Source: an uncultured Propionimicrobium sp.
GTDB taxonomy: Bacteria > Actinomycetota > Actinomycetes > Propionibacteriales > Propionibacteriaceae
NCBI GenBank assembly: GCA_946221385.1
Contig: CAMIGX010000008.1
Span: 1-64,000 of the forward strand
DNA length: 64,000 nt
Direction of reading: 5' to 3'
Under the pieces are notes generated by a model, which was not told the DNA's origin, made no database searches, and was given only the letters and a program-made list of their open reading frames with translations. Positions within the stretch are counted from its first letter, which is position 1. Each line of letters starts with the position of its first letter. The translations under genes and the position numbers were made by a program. Positions 52,703 through 60,591 of this stretch are shown in pieces.

Positions 52703-53863
52703 ATGTCAGCTTCGGGCGGTCAGTTTCCACCTTTTCCAGGCAACCAGCATTCACGCGGGCCACAGCCGAGCACCTGGCAAGGCCAGACGCCTCCAGGCCC
52801 GCCCCAGCCCCGATATCAGCCCGTCGGATCGGACGGCGGGTTCGGGAATTCAGGGCACTTCAATATTGCAGAACAGCGTGATTCCGGCTCCGCTAAGCCG
52901 CGTCGGAACGTCGCTGGTGTACTGATCGCACTATTAGCCGTGCTAGTGGCTGTGGTCGCTGTTGGAGCGTTTCTCGTCAACGAAAGGTCAAAGACTCCAC
53001 CGTTGGAGAAGCAGTGGATAAAGATTCAGAAAGCAGCTCCATCTGATCAAATAATTGCCGCGTTCTTCATGGAAACCAAATATGAGAAACGAAGTGAAGC
53101 TAGCTTGACTGTCACCTACCTGGTTGACGGAAAAAGAGTAGACATCAAAGGCTTCAACGGCGAGCTGCAAAAACCAAAAGAATTGCGTGGCGACGATATT
53201 GCCGGGCCAGCCGATAAAGTTGATGTCCAAAGATTCATCGACGCGCTGCAACGTCCAGAAAATCAATGCCCTGACGAGCGTCAATTACATGGTTGGATGT
53301 CTGCTAGGGAACAGGGTTCAGTATTTAGGCTGGGCTGCGATAAGACCGGTACCACCGACCGTCCCTATGACATCAACCTGGTCGATATCGGTGGCTATCA
53401 ACTTCAGCGTAATCCGGGCGTCGACGCGGCAATTGACGGGCTATTGGAGCTAGCAAAGATTAGCTTTCCTGACGAGGTCACGGGGCTTCGATGGATGCCT
53501 AGAAGTGACGTGAGCTGGAGTATCGATCATGTGTCGATCATCGGTCCGAAAATAGGTAATCTGCAGCGCGTTGAAACGATCTTCATCGACGAAATGAAAG
53601 TCGCTGACCAAACTATGCTGGATAAGTCGGCATATGACGAACCATTCAAAATGAGTGATCTGGATATCGATAAGGCCAAAGCGACCTGGAACTATCTGGC
53701 AGACCTGAAAAGCATTCCATTAGCCACCTCGAGAGCAGTGGTCTATAAGCATGAGGGTCAAATGGTTTACGGACTGCTGTGGGGCAAGGAGAATCCCACG
53801 ACCGGCGAGATGCAACACCAGATCTGGGTTGATGGGGAGGGCAACGTCATCGTCGAGAACTGA
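52703..53863 (+). CDS. Membrane-anchored protein of unknown family, paralog 2
   Basis: 386 residues. A Pro/Gly/Gln-rich N-terminus, one helix at about 70-92 (VAGVLIALLAVLVAVVAVGAF) and an extracytoplasmic domain sharing KQWIKIQKAAPSD, VDGKRVD, the Cys pair (22 residues apart), LAKISFPDEVTGL and YGLLWGKENPTTGEMQHQ with paralog 1. Identity over the domain looks like roughly a third. No catalytic motif is seen. It is probably a tandem duplicate with its own copy of the promoter. Confidence 0.8.
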   Translation: MSASGGQFPPFPGNQHSRGPQPSTWQGQTPPGPPQPRYQPVGSDGGFGNSGHFNIAEQRDSGSAKPRRNVAGVLIALLAVLVAVVAVGAFLVNERSKTPPLEKQWIKIQKAAPSDQIIAAFFMETKYEKRSEASLTVTYLVDGKRVDIKGFNGELQKPKELRGDDIAGPADKVDVQRFIDALQRPENQCPDERQLHGWMSAREQGSVFRLGCDKTGTTDRPYDINLVDIGGYQLQRNPGVDAAIDGLLELAKISFPDEVTGLRWMPRSDVSWSIDHVSIIGPKIGNLQRVETIFIDEMKVADQTMLDKSAYDEPFKMSDLDIDKAKATWNYLADLKSIPLATSRAVVYKHEGQMVYGLLWGKENPTTGEMQHQIWVDGEGNVIVEN

Positions 53864-53969
53864 ATCGCGAGGAAGATTTTCTGACGTCGTGAGCGCAGCT
53901 GACAGGGCAAAAGTTTGGCTACGGTCCACGACTAATCGATCTATTTCTAAACCACTCAGCTAAGCCCAC

Positions 53970-53975
53970 TAGGCT
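53970..53975 (+). promoter_or_regulatory. -10 element of a leaderless promoter for the zinc-ribbon coiled-coil gene
   Basis: TAGGCT stands six bases before ATG 53982. Confidence 0.55.
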
Positions 53976-53981
53976 GGAAAG

Positions 53982-54722
53982 ATGCAGGCCGACCCGAACG
54001 CCCAACGCGTCCTACTAGACATCGCCAAGCTGGATCAGCGCGCAGCCAAGCTCAAGCATGACGTCCAAGCGCTGCCGCAGATCGCCGAGCTAGCCGGGCT
54101 CTCCAAACAGCGCAATCAGCTGCTCGAGCGGCTCGTCGAAGCTGAGACGAAGGTGGGTGACGCGCAGCTCGTCGTCGATCAGATCCAAGAAGATCTAGAC
54201 ACCGCGACTGCTAGGCGCGATCGTAACCAGAAGACCATTGACGAAGGATCGGTCGCGGCGAAGACGCTCAACTCTCTGGTCGAAGAGACTGAACATCTAA
54301 AGGGCAGGATCGCCAAGCTGGAGGACTCTCAGTTGGAGGCGATGGACGTCCTCGAGCAGCTGACTGGCGTCCAGGACGGTCTGACAGCTAATCGCGTCGA
54401 ACTGGAGGCGAAGATGCGGGAGCTGGTCGCTGAGCGCGATGCGTCTGCGGAGGAACTGAAGAGCGAGTACCAGCAGGTGCAAGCTGATCGTTCCCAACTG
54501 ACCCGCAAGCTGCCAGCTGACCTCGTCCAGCTCTACGACAAGATCGCTGAGCGCGCCGGGACCTCAGGTGCTGCGGAATTGCGGGCGGGACGCTGCGGGG
54601 GCTGCGGCATGCACTTGGATGCAGCCGGGCTGCAAAGCCATCGAGATGCTAAACCCACTGAGGTGCTGCGCTGCGAAGATTGCGGACGGATCCTGGTTCG
54701 CACTAGCGAATCTGGCTTGTGA
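53982..54722 (+). CDS. Zinc-ribbon coiled-coil protein (Rv2229c/CT398-like)
   Basis: 246 residues. Residues 10-175 are a long heptad-like coiled coil (LDQRAAKLKHDV, LEDSQLEAMDVLEQL); the end is a C4 zinc ribbon with CGGCGMH and CEDCGR. It matches the actinobacterial family often annotated C4-type zinc ribbon domain protein. Function is unknown; nucleic-acid or flagellar/secretion partners have been suggested for distant relatives. It lies upstream of rnpB, with about 220 gene-free bases between them. Confidence 0.87.
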   Translation: MQADPNAQRVLLDIAKLDQRAAKLKHDVQALPQIAELAGLSKQRNQLLERLVEAETKVGDAQLVVDQIQEDLDTATARRDRNQKTIDEGSVAAKTLNSLVEETEHLKGRIAKLEDSQLEAMDVLEQLTGVQDGLTANRVELEAKMRELVAERDASAEELKSEYQQVQADRSQLTRKLPADLVQLYDKIAERAGTSGAAELRAGRCGGCGMHLDAAGLQSHRDAKPTEVLRCEDCGRILVRTSESGL

Positions 54723-54938
54723 GCAAGCTCCTGGTTCGTCAGTGTCCGTCGAGTGCTCAATAACGCACGTAGTTGTCGTGGGCTAGGTCGTCGCCACAGC
54801 TCACCATGCCACGCGACATTGTCGATGATCCGCAGGGCCGCATCTACAGCGAGAGCGGGCTTTGTCTACTGATCAATGACATCTTCGAAGCATCGGTTAT
54901 GCGTCCTGCCAGCATTCGGGACGCCGGCTGTGCGCCGC

Positions 54939-54944
54939 TAGAAT
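54939..54944 (+). promoter_or_regulatory. -10 element of rnpB
   Basis: TAGAAT stands six bases before the predicted 5' end of RNase P RNA at 54951, which gives the normal distance from -10 to transcript start. It serves as an internal check on the leaderless signals elsewhere. Confidence 0.7.
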
Positions 54945-54950
54945 CAGATC

Positions 54951-55370
54951 GACGAGTCGGCCGGGTGATCGCGGCGCGAGCTGAGGAAAGTCCGGACTCC
55001 ATAGGGCGAGGTGGTGGGTAACACCCACCCAGGGCGACCTGCGGGAAAGTGCCACAGAAAGCAAACCACCCGTCAACCGCGTCAACTGACGACAGGGACG
55101 GGCCAGGGTGAAAGGGCGCGTGTAAGAGACCACCGCAGCGTCGGTGACGACGCTGGCAGGGCAAACCCCACCTGGAGCAAGACCAAGAAGGCCTGGCGGC
55201 GCTTTGCTGCCGGCGGGCCGCGACGATGTTTGAAGGCTGCCCGCCTGAGTCGTCGGGTAGGTCGCACGTCTGCGTCCTAAGGCGCAGGGGGAGGACGTCG
55301 GCGACGGCGTTCACAGATGGATGATCACCAGGAGAAATCCCACAGAATCCGGCTTATAGGCCGACTCGTC
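54951..55370 (+). ncRNA. rnpB: RNase P RNA, bacterial class A
   Basis: The 5' GACGAGTCGGCC pairs with the 3' GGCCGACTCGTC to form P1. Conserved blocks follow in order: GAGGAAAGTCCGGACTCC (CR-I), GGGAAAGTGCCACAGAAA (CR-II/III region), GTAAGAGACCACCG, and CACAGAATCCGGCTTATAGG (CR-V). About 420 nucleotides, the usual length for high-GC Gram-positive bacteria. It processes the 5' ends of tRNA with the RnpA protein. TATTTTT follows and may end transcription. Confidence 0.95.
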
Positions 55371-55406
55371 GTATTTTTCGGAAAACTGGATTAGCCGCGG
55401 GCTCGA

Positions 55407-56051
55407 TCAGCCGGTCTGGCCGAATAGCCAGCCGACCCCGAAGGTGATCGCGAGCGCTAACGAGCCGCCAATCAACAACCGCACCACAGCACGTCCAACC
55501 GGAGTGCCAGCGAGTTTTGCTGATGTCGCGCCTGTCAAGGCAAGCGCAAGCAACGTCACTGCGAAGATCAGCGGAACCCGTGCCTCAGCAGGGGTCAGCG
55601 TCGCCGCGAGCATCGGCAAGATCGCGCCAGCAAAGAATGACAAGAAAGATGCGATCGCCGCCGACCACGGGTTGACGGTGTCCTCCTCACAGACACCATG
55701 GACACGCTCGGTGTCACGCTGTGAAGAGACCGAAACATATTCGCCGAGCGCCATCGACACTGCGCCGCCGACCACAGCAGCCAGCCCCGCCATGATGATC
55801 GCGTGGCGGTTGGTGGTCGCGCCGGCAACACCGACGAGCACCGCCGCCGTCGACACGATGCCGTCATTGGCTCCCAAGACCGCAGCGCGCAGCCGGTTCA
55901 CCTTCTCGCCGAGGTGCGCGTCGAAAAGATCCATGCGCTCTTGGTCTGCGATGGCCGTCATCGCGGGAGTCGTGAACTGTTCGCGGGCATCAGGCGCGAT
56001 GGCCTCTTCGGTGCTGCTCATAGCTCCACCATGACGTGGAAAATTTGACAT
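55407..56051 (-). CDS. VIT1/CCC1-family transporter
   Basis: 214 residues from ATG 56051 (ATG 56021 and TTG 56060 are alternatives; none has a good ribosome site). Five membrane helices. The segment LRAAVLGANDGIVSTAAVLVG and the MALGEYVSVSSQRDTE block are the family signature; the Asp and Glu residues in them bind metal in plant VIT1. It would export Fe2+ or Mn2+ from the cytoplasm. It runs convergently towards rnpB. Confidence 0.87.
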   Translation of the reverse strand: MSNFPRHGGAMSSTEEAIAPDAREQFTTPAMTAIADQERMDLFDAHLGEKVNRLRAAVLGANDGIVSTAAVLVGVAGATTNRHAIIMAGLAAVVGGAVSMALGEYVSVSSQRDTERVHGVCEEDTVNPWSAAIASFLSFFAGAILPMLAATLTPAEARVPLIFAVTLLALALTGATSAKLAGTPVGRAVVRLLIGGSLALAITFGVGWLFGQTG

Positions 56052-56082
56052 CGCAAGCAAGTTTGTGCTCGCTTACTGAGTC

Positions 56083-56307
56083 TTACCTTCGCTGCTCGTT
56101 AGGTTTCCGAGTGGTTCGATAAAGCTCGAATAAATCAGGATCGTCCATCGCCAAATAGACCAATCCGCAGTCCTGCGGGCCGGTAGCGCCAGGCTGACAC
56201 AGCGAACATTTATCGGCGGGTCGCAACGGACATTTCGGTTCGACGTGTCGCTTCGTCCGCGGCATGCGCGACGCACCATCGGCTAGCGGCGAATTCGCTG
56301 AGGTCAT
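56083..56307 (-). CDS. Small Cys4 protein overlapping map
   Basis: 74 residues. A likely zinc site is CPLRPADKCSLCQPGATGPQ followed by DC (Cys at spacings 7, 2 and 9), then a short hydrophobic stretch GLVYLAMDDPDLFELY. The start ATG shares one base with the map stop (TGATG), so translation is coupled. I recall similar short proteins in other actinobacteria; function is unknown. Confidence 0.75.
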   Translation of the reverse strand: MTSANSPLADGASRMPRTKRHVEPKCPLRPADKCSLCQPGATGPQDCGLVYLAMDDPDLFELYRTTRKPNEQRR

Positions 56308-57218
56308 CAGTGAATCGCCGACAGGTCAATCAATGACGGATCACCGCCGGCGATCGGCTCCCCGGAGCTGGGCAGCGTCAAGATTTCGTATCCGTCAGCA
56401 GTGACGACGATCGTCTGCTCGAACTGCGCGACGCGCGATTTGTCTTGCGTTACGACCGTCCAGCCGTCGTCCCACTGCTCGCTAGCAGCGCTGCCGATAG
56501 TCAGCATCGGCTCGACGGTGAAGGTCATTCCAGGACGGATGATGCCGGTCTGGAACATCGAGTCGTAATGCAGCACGATCAACCCAGAGTGGAAGGCAGT
56601 GTGTACACCGTGGCCGGTGTACTCGCGCACTGATTCGTAGCCAAAACGGCTCGCATAGGCTTCGATGACTTTGCCGATGACGTTGAACTGCCGGCCGGGC
56701 TTAACCGCTTTGATGCCCCGATAGGTCGCCTCGCGAGTGCGCTCACACAGCAATCGAGACTCTTCGTCGACCTCACCGACGAAGAAGGTCGCGCAATTGT
56801 CGCCATGCACACCGTCCTTGTAGGCGGTGACGTCAATGCTGATCAGGTCGCCGTCCACCAATTCGCGGGCGTCGGGGATGCCATGGCAAATGACCTCATT
56901 TACCGAGGTGCAAATCGATTTCGGGAAGCCCATGTAATCCAGCGACGAGGGATAGGCGCCATGATCACACATGAATTCGTGCGCGACCCGATCTAGCTGA
57001 TCTGTGGTGACCCCAGGCCGAATTTCTGCCGCCGCGACGAGGATGGCGTCGGCGGCGATGCGGCCAGCTTCGCGCATCTTTTCGATGATCTGAGGCGGCA
57101 TGATGTCTGGTCCGTCATATATCTCGCGGCCGTCAACGCCCACATATGGTGGCCGTCCGATGTGTGCGGGCACCGACAATTTAGGGCTGACGGGATGGGC
57201 AACGACGCTTGCACTCAC
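56307..57218 (-). CDS. map: Methionine aminopeptidase type I with N-terminal extension
   Basis: 303 residues from GTG 57218. The core has the metal ligands: Asp in SIDVTAYKDGVHGDN (two Asp), His in TGHGVHTAFH, Glu in FTVEPMLT and Glu in VAQFEQTIVV. The 45-residue N-terminal extension with PPYVGVDG is typical of the longer actinobacterial MetAP (MapB type). It removes the first Met from nascent proteins, an important step where leaderless starts abound. Leaderless itself: TAGACT, six bases, GTG. Confidence 0.94.
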   Translation of the reverse strand: MSASVVAHPVSPKLSVPAHIGRPPYVGVDGREIYDGPDIMPPQIIEKMREAGRIAADAILVAAAEIRPGVTTDQLDRVAHEFMCDHGAYPSSLDYMGFPKSICTSVNEVICHGIPDARELVDGDLISIDVTAYKDGVHGDNCATFFVGEVDEESRLLCERTREATYRGIKAVKPGRQFNVIGKVIEAYASRFGYESVREYTGHGVHTAFHSGLIVLHYDSMFQTGIIRPGMTFTVEPMLTIGSAASEQWDDGWTVVTQDKSRVAQFEQTIVVTADGYEILTLPSSGEPIAGGDPSLIDLSAIH

Positions 57219-57224
57219 CTGTCT

Positions 57225-57230
57225 AGTCTA
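57225..57230 (-). promoter_or_regulatory. -10 element of a leaderless promoter for map
   Basis: TAGACT on the minus strand stands six bases before GTG 57218. Confidence 0.55.
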
Positions 57231-57269
57231 CGCTGCACCCGCCCAGTGCCCTGAGCGTGGCTGGGTAGC

Positions 57270-58157
57270 TCATTCCACGCGCAAGCTTGACAGCGCTTTA
57301 TCGTGCAATTGTTGGCGTCGGGTGTCACCGATCGTGATCGACGACACCCAGATGCCGAAACGGTTCGGGTCGCCAATATCCACGACGACGATGTCGACGA
57401 CGTCACCTTCAATCTCTGGCATCCGAGAAGACTTGATGTGAATGTCAGCCCGCAAGCGCCAGGCAGAATGGCCGCTGACGGTGTACGGCTCGTCAAGCAA
57501 ATCGACGCGCTTGGTGAAATATTCGTAATAGCCCGAAGATGCGAAACACTCCATCGTTTGGTGTGCCGAGGTGCGCAGATCGGTGAAGCCGTCAACGGTG
57601 TTCAGCTGACCGACCCCGACATTGCTGACCCAGCCAGGCCGAACCGAATCCATCTGGGTGTTCAAATCCGAAATCCATTGCAAATGCATCGAATCGCTGC
57701 GCCAACCGGGCACTCGTTCAAAGGACAGCCCGCCGCCACGCATTCGTCCGTCACTGAGTTGACGGGTACGAGAGCGGTCGGTGGTACGCGGACAGTCGAC
57801 CAATTCCCCAATCGTCGGCGGTGCTGACGGTGGACTGGTCTCTTCCCAACCCTTGACCGTGGGGCTGGCCGAATTAGTGTCTGGATCTACCGGCTTGATC
57901 GGGCCTGGTCCGCCACGGCCGCCACCGAGCAGCAGCGCCAAGATGATTGCGACGGCGACGATGAGCGCGACTCCGACGATGACCGAGGTCCACAGTCCGC
58001 TGCGGCTCTCAGCGCCTCGTCGTCTGCGTTGATGCGAAGAGTTGGTTGGCGGGGGACGGTTCGGATCGGGGCTGGTGTCCTGCGACCAGGTATTCCCGTC
58101 CCAATGGCGATAGCCGCCGCTCCCTGCGGGGTCGGGATACCAGCCTGCGGTCGCCAT
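57270..58157 (-). CDS. DUF2510-domain membrane-anchored protein
   Basis: 295 residues from ATG 58157. The N-terminal DUF2510 motif AGWYPDPAGSGGYRHWDGNTW is followed by a disordered basic stretch, one helix at about residues 58-80 (LWTSVIVGVALIVAVAIILALLLG) and an outside domain with two Cys (VDCPRT and MECFASS). The outer domain is not recognised; it may bind something at the envelope. The frame continues 105 codons upstream, but homology begins at MATAGWYPDP. Leaderless: TATGCT, seven bases, ATG. Confidence 0.82.
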   Translation of the reverse strand: MATAGWYPDPAGSGGYRHWDGNTWSQDTSPDPNRPPPTNSSHQRRRRGAESRSGLWTSVIVGVALIVAVAIILALLLGGGRGGPGPIKPVDPDTNSASPTVKGWEETSPPSAPPTIGELVDCPRTTDRSRTRQLSDGRMRGGGLSFERVPGWRSDSMHLQWISDLNTQMDSVRPGWVSNVGVGQLNTVDGFTDLRTSAHQTMECFASSGYYEYFTKRVDLLDEPYTVSGHSAWRLRADIHIKSSRMPEIEGDVVDIVVVDIGDPNRFGIWVSSITIGDTRRQQLHDKALSSLRVE

Positions 58158-58164
58158 AAGAGCA

Positions 58165-58170
58165 AGCATA
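58165..58170 (-). promoter_or_regulatory. -10 element of a leaderless promoter for the DUF2510 gene
   Basis: TATGCT on the minus strand stands seven bases before ATG 58157. Confidence 0.55.
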
Positions 58171-58305
58171 AGCAAGCCAGCCGAATGCCTGCCCGCTACG
58201 TCCGAAGTGAGCCGCTCGGATCGAGCCCTCAGCTTTCGAATGTGCCCGACGCGCAGCTTTGGGCGGGCTGACATGGTGGCTGACGAATCGGGCAAACTGA
58301 TCGTC

Positions 58306-59640
58306 ATGGATCGGCAAAGCGAATATGTGCTGCGCGAAATCGAAGAGCGCCAGGTGAAATTTCTGCGACTGTGGTTCGCCGACGTACTCGGATCACTGAA
58401 ATCGGTAGCTATTTCGCCAGCTGATCTGGAAGCCGCGCTGAGCGAAGGCATCGGCTTCGACGGCTCAGCCATCGAGGGCTACACCCGCGTCTTCGAATCC
58501 GACATGATCGCCAGGCCAGATCCGTCGACCTTTCAAGTCTTGCCGTGGCGCACCGAAAATGTCATCGCTCGCATGTTCTGCGACATCTCGCTGCCTGACG
58601 GATCACCTGCGATGGCAGACCCCAGGCAGGTCTTGAAACGGGCCCTGAACCGGGCGGCTGACTTGGGATTCACCTGCTATGTGCATCCCGAAATCGAATT
58701 CTTTCTCTTCAAGACCCCGATCGAGCCGGATCGCTCGCCCTCGCCGCTGGACGAAGGCAGCTATTTCGATCACACCACGATGGGTGTCGGCTCGGCGCTG
58801 CGCAGCGACGTCATCACGATGCTGGAACAGATGGGCATCCCCGTCGAATTCAGCCACCACGAATCCGCGCCCGGCCAGCATGAGATCGATCTGCGCTCAG
58901 CTGACGCATTGACCATGGCTGATGACATCGTCACGACCCGGATCGTGCTGAAAGAGGTCGCCGTCCGACATGGTGTGCATGCGACCTTCATGCCCAAACC
59001 GCTGGCCGATCATCCAGGCTCAGGAATGCACACGCATATCTCGCTTTTCGAAGGCGACCGCAACGTCTTCTATGACGCCACCGACGAGGTTCGATTGTCT
59101 AAGATCGGTCGGCATTTCGTCGCCGGGCTGCTTGACCATGCCCGAGAAATCACTGCGATCACCAACCAGTGGGTCAATTCCTACAAGCGGCTGACCTGGG
59201 GTGGGGAGGCGCCCAGCTTCGTTTGCTGGGGACGCAACAATCGCTCCGCGTTGGTGCGCGTGCCGCTGTTCAAGCCGGACAAGGCGTCCAGTGCACGCAT
59301 CGAATATCGCGCCATCGACCCCGCTTGCAATCCCTACCTGGCTTTCGCGGTCTTGTTGAACGCTGGTCTGGACGGTATTCAGCGCGAATTGCCGCTCGGC
59401 CCCGAAGCTGAAGACGAAGCCTGGACGTTGACTGCCCGTGAACGCTCCGCGCTGGGCATGGCGCCCCTGCCACGCAATCTCGAAGACGCCATCGAGATCA
59501 TGGAAGATTCTGAACTGGTCGCGGCCACCCTCGGCGAGCATCTATTTGACTACTTCTTGCGTAACAAGCGGCACGAATTTGATCTCTACCGTCAGCAGGT
59601 CACGCCATTTGAGTTACGTAGCATGCTGTCGCGGCTGTGA
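58306..59640 (+). CDS. glnA: Glutamine synthetase, GlnA2 type
   Basis: 444 residues from ATG 58306 (MDRQSEYVLREIEERQVKF), where homology to mycobacterial GlnA2 begins; ATG 58273 would add 11 residues. Active-site segments: GIGFDGSAIEGY, HPEIEFFLF, ADHPGSGMHTHISLF, KRLTWGGEAPSFVCWGRNNRSALVR and IEYRAIDPACNPYLAF. The adenylylation Tyr of GlnA1 (NLYELP-like) is missing: the matching place reads MAPLPRNLEDAIE. So, although glnE lies close by, this enzyme is probably not its target. Confidence 0.92.
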   Translation: MDRQSEYVLREIEERQVKFLRLWFADVLGSLKSVAISPADLEAALSEGIGFDGSAIEGYTRVFESDMIARPDPSTFQVLPWRTENVIARMFCDISLPDGSPAMADPRQVLKRALNRAADLGFTCYVHPEIEFFLFKTPIEPDRSPSPLDEGSYFDHTTMGVGSALRSDVITMLEQMGIPVEFSHHESAPGQHEIDLRSADALTMADDIVTTRIVLKEVAVRHGVHATFMPKPLADHPGSGMHTHISLFEGDRNVFYDATDEVRLSKIGRHFVAGLLDHAREITAITNQWVNSYKRLTWGGEAPSFVCWGRNNRSALVRVPLFKPDKASSARIEYRAIDPACNPYLAFAVLLNAGLDGIQRELPLGPEAEDEAWTLTARERSALGMAPLPRNLEDAIEIMEDSELVAATLGEHLFDYFLRNKRHEFDLYRQQVTPFELRSMLSRL

Positions 59641-59669
59641 CGCGCGGCTGGCAGAGGATCAGCGCGTCA
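59638..59669. terminator. Hairpin spanning the glnA and SCP2-gene stops
   Basis: TGACGCGC and GCGCGTCA are perfect inverted repeats that include the glnA stop codon and lie over the stop of the converging gene. There is no T-run. Confidence 0.35.
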
Positions 59670-60408
59670 GGTCAATGACCGGCAGCAGATCGGCGATCTC
59701 GACGGCATGCGCACCAGACACGCTCAGTTCGCCGGCTGCATAGGCGTCATCCCAGTTCGAGGTGCCGGTAGCCATGGTCAAGAAGATCCGCGGATTCATT
59801 TCGACGACATTGGGCGGCGTGCCCCGAGTATGCACTGACGCATCACCCAATGCGCCTAGCTGCACGGCGGTCAGCGGCGGCACCCGCAATTCGATTGACC
59901 TGCCGGGTTGACGCTCGGCCAGTACCGCGGCCAAGGAGCGCACTGCTTCAGCGACCACCGCTTGGGTGGGCGTGCCAGTGATTTGATAGGCCAGGCCGGC
60001 CAGCACGATGCAGTGCGCGCGTAGGTAATCGACTAGCCGCACCGGCCCGAAGGTCGAATTGACGGTATTCGGCAGATCCGGGCTGGTCAACGTCGAGGCG
60101 ATTTCATCTAACAAAAGCTGCAGTTGACGTTCTAAGGACGCGCACGTGCTGTTGGCGGCTAGGGAATCGGACTGCTCGCGTTGTCCCGGGTAATTCATCG
60201 CACGGGCGCGCAGGTGTTCGTCAAGGGATTGCGGAACGCTGGGGGTAGGGCTAGCTAGCGTCTCGACGGTGCCGACAGCCAGCGAGGTCAGATGACCCAG
60301 GTGTGTCAGGGAATCCTTGCTCGCGGTGGCGAGTGCAGACAGCTGGCCCAAAAAGGCGTCACCGACCCGGTGATTGGCCACATTTGAGCGTGCTGTCAAA
60401 ATTGTCAC
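59659..60408 (-). CDS. Sterol-carrier (SCP2)-like family protein
   Basis: 249 residues from GTG 60408. The N-terminal 150 residues are helical, of the DinB/maleylpyruvate isomerase type (LLDEIASTL, VRLVDYLRAHCIVLAGL). The C-terminal 90 residues are SCP2-like: RSIELRVPPLTAVQLG, HTRGTPPNVVEMNPRIFL and GELSVSGAHAVEIADLLPV. Members are annotated sterol carrier family protein; the ligand is unknown. Leaderless: TACTTT, six bases, GTG. It is divergent from glnE. Confidence 0.82.
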   Translation of the reverse strand: MTILTARSNVANHRVGDAFLGQLSALATASKDSLTHLGHLTSLAVGTVETLASPTPSVPQSLDEHLRARAMNYPGQREQSDSLAANSTCASLERQLQLLLDEIASTLTSPDLPNTVNSTFGPVRLVDYLRAHCIVLAGLAYQITGTPTQAVVAEAVRSLAAVLAERQPGRSIELRVPPLTAVQLGALGDASVHTRGTPPNVVEMNPRIFLTMATGTSNWDDAYAAGELSVSGAHAVEIADLLPVIDLTR

Positions 60409-60414
60409 CCCGCA

Positions 60415-60420
60415 AAAGTA
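60415..60420 (-). promoter_or_regulatory. -10 element of a leaderless promoter for the SCP2-like gene
   Basis: TACTTT on the minus strand stands six bases before GTG 60408. Confidence 0.5.
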
Positions 60421-60421
60421 G

Positions 60422-60441
60422 TCACCGGGATTGGCCGGTGA
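60422..60441. promoter_or_regulatory. Inverted repeat upstream of glnE and the SCP2-like gene
   Basis: TCACCGG-GATTGG-CCGGTGA, 7-bp perfect arms, two bases from the -10 of the SCP2-like gene. A bound protein would block that promoter. Confidence 0.4.
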
Positions 60442-60465
60442 ATATCAGCAAGGTTAACGTCTGAA

Positions 60466-60483
60466 TAACTCGATGCCGAGTTA
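60466..60483. promoter_or_regulatory. Perfect palindrome upstream of glnE
   Basis: TAACTCG-ATGC-CGAGTTA, 7-bp perfect arms, 109 bases before the glnE start. It resembles neither the GlnR nor the AmtR consensus closely. Confidence 0.4.
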
Positions 60484-60591
60484 CGCAGACCTTAGGATGC
60501 GGCGCGCGGCCAGACGATCTTCGTCCGCGCAGCCTAATTTGCGGCCCTATGCGTCGGCGTTTCGGCTAGTCAAAGCGATTTGGAGGTGGAA

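Noticed and set aside
54773..55021. 82-codon plus-strand frame before rnpB
   Set aside because: It overlaps the conserved 5' part of RNase P RNA by 70 bases, has no ribosome site and resembles no family.
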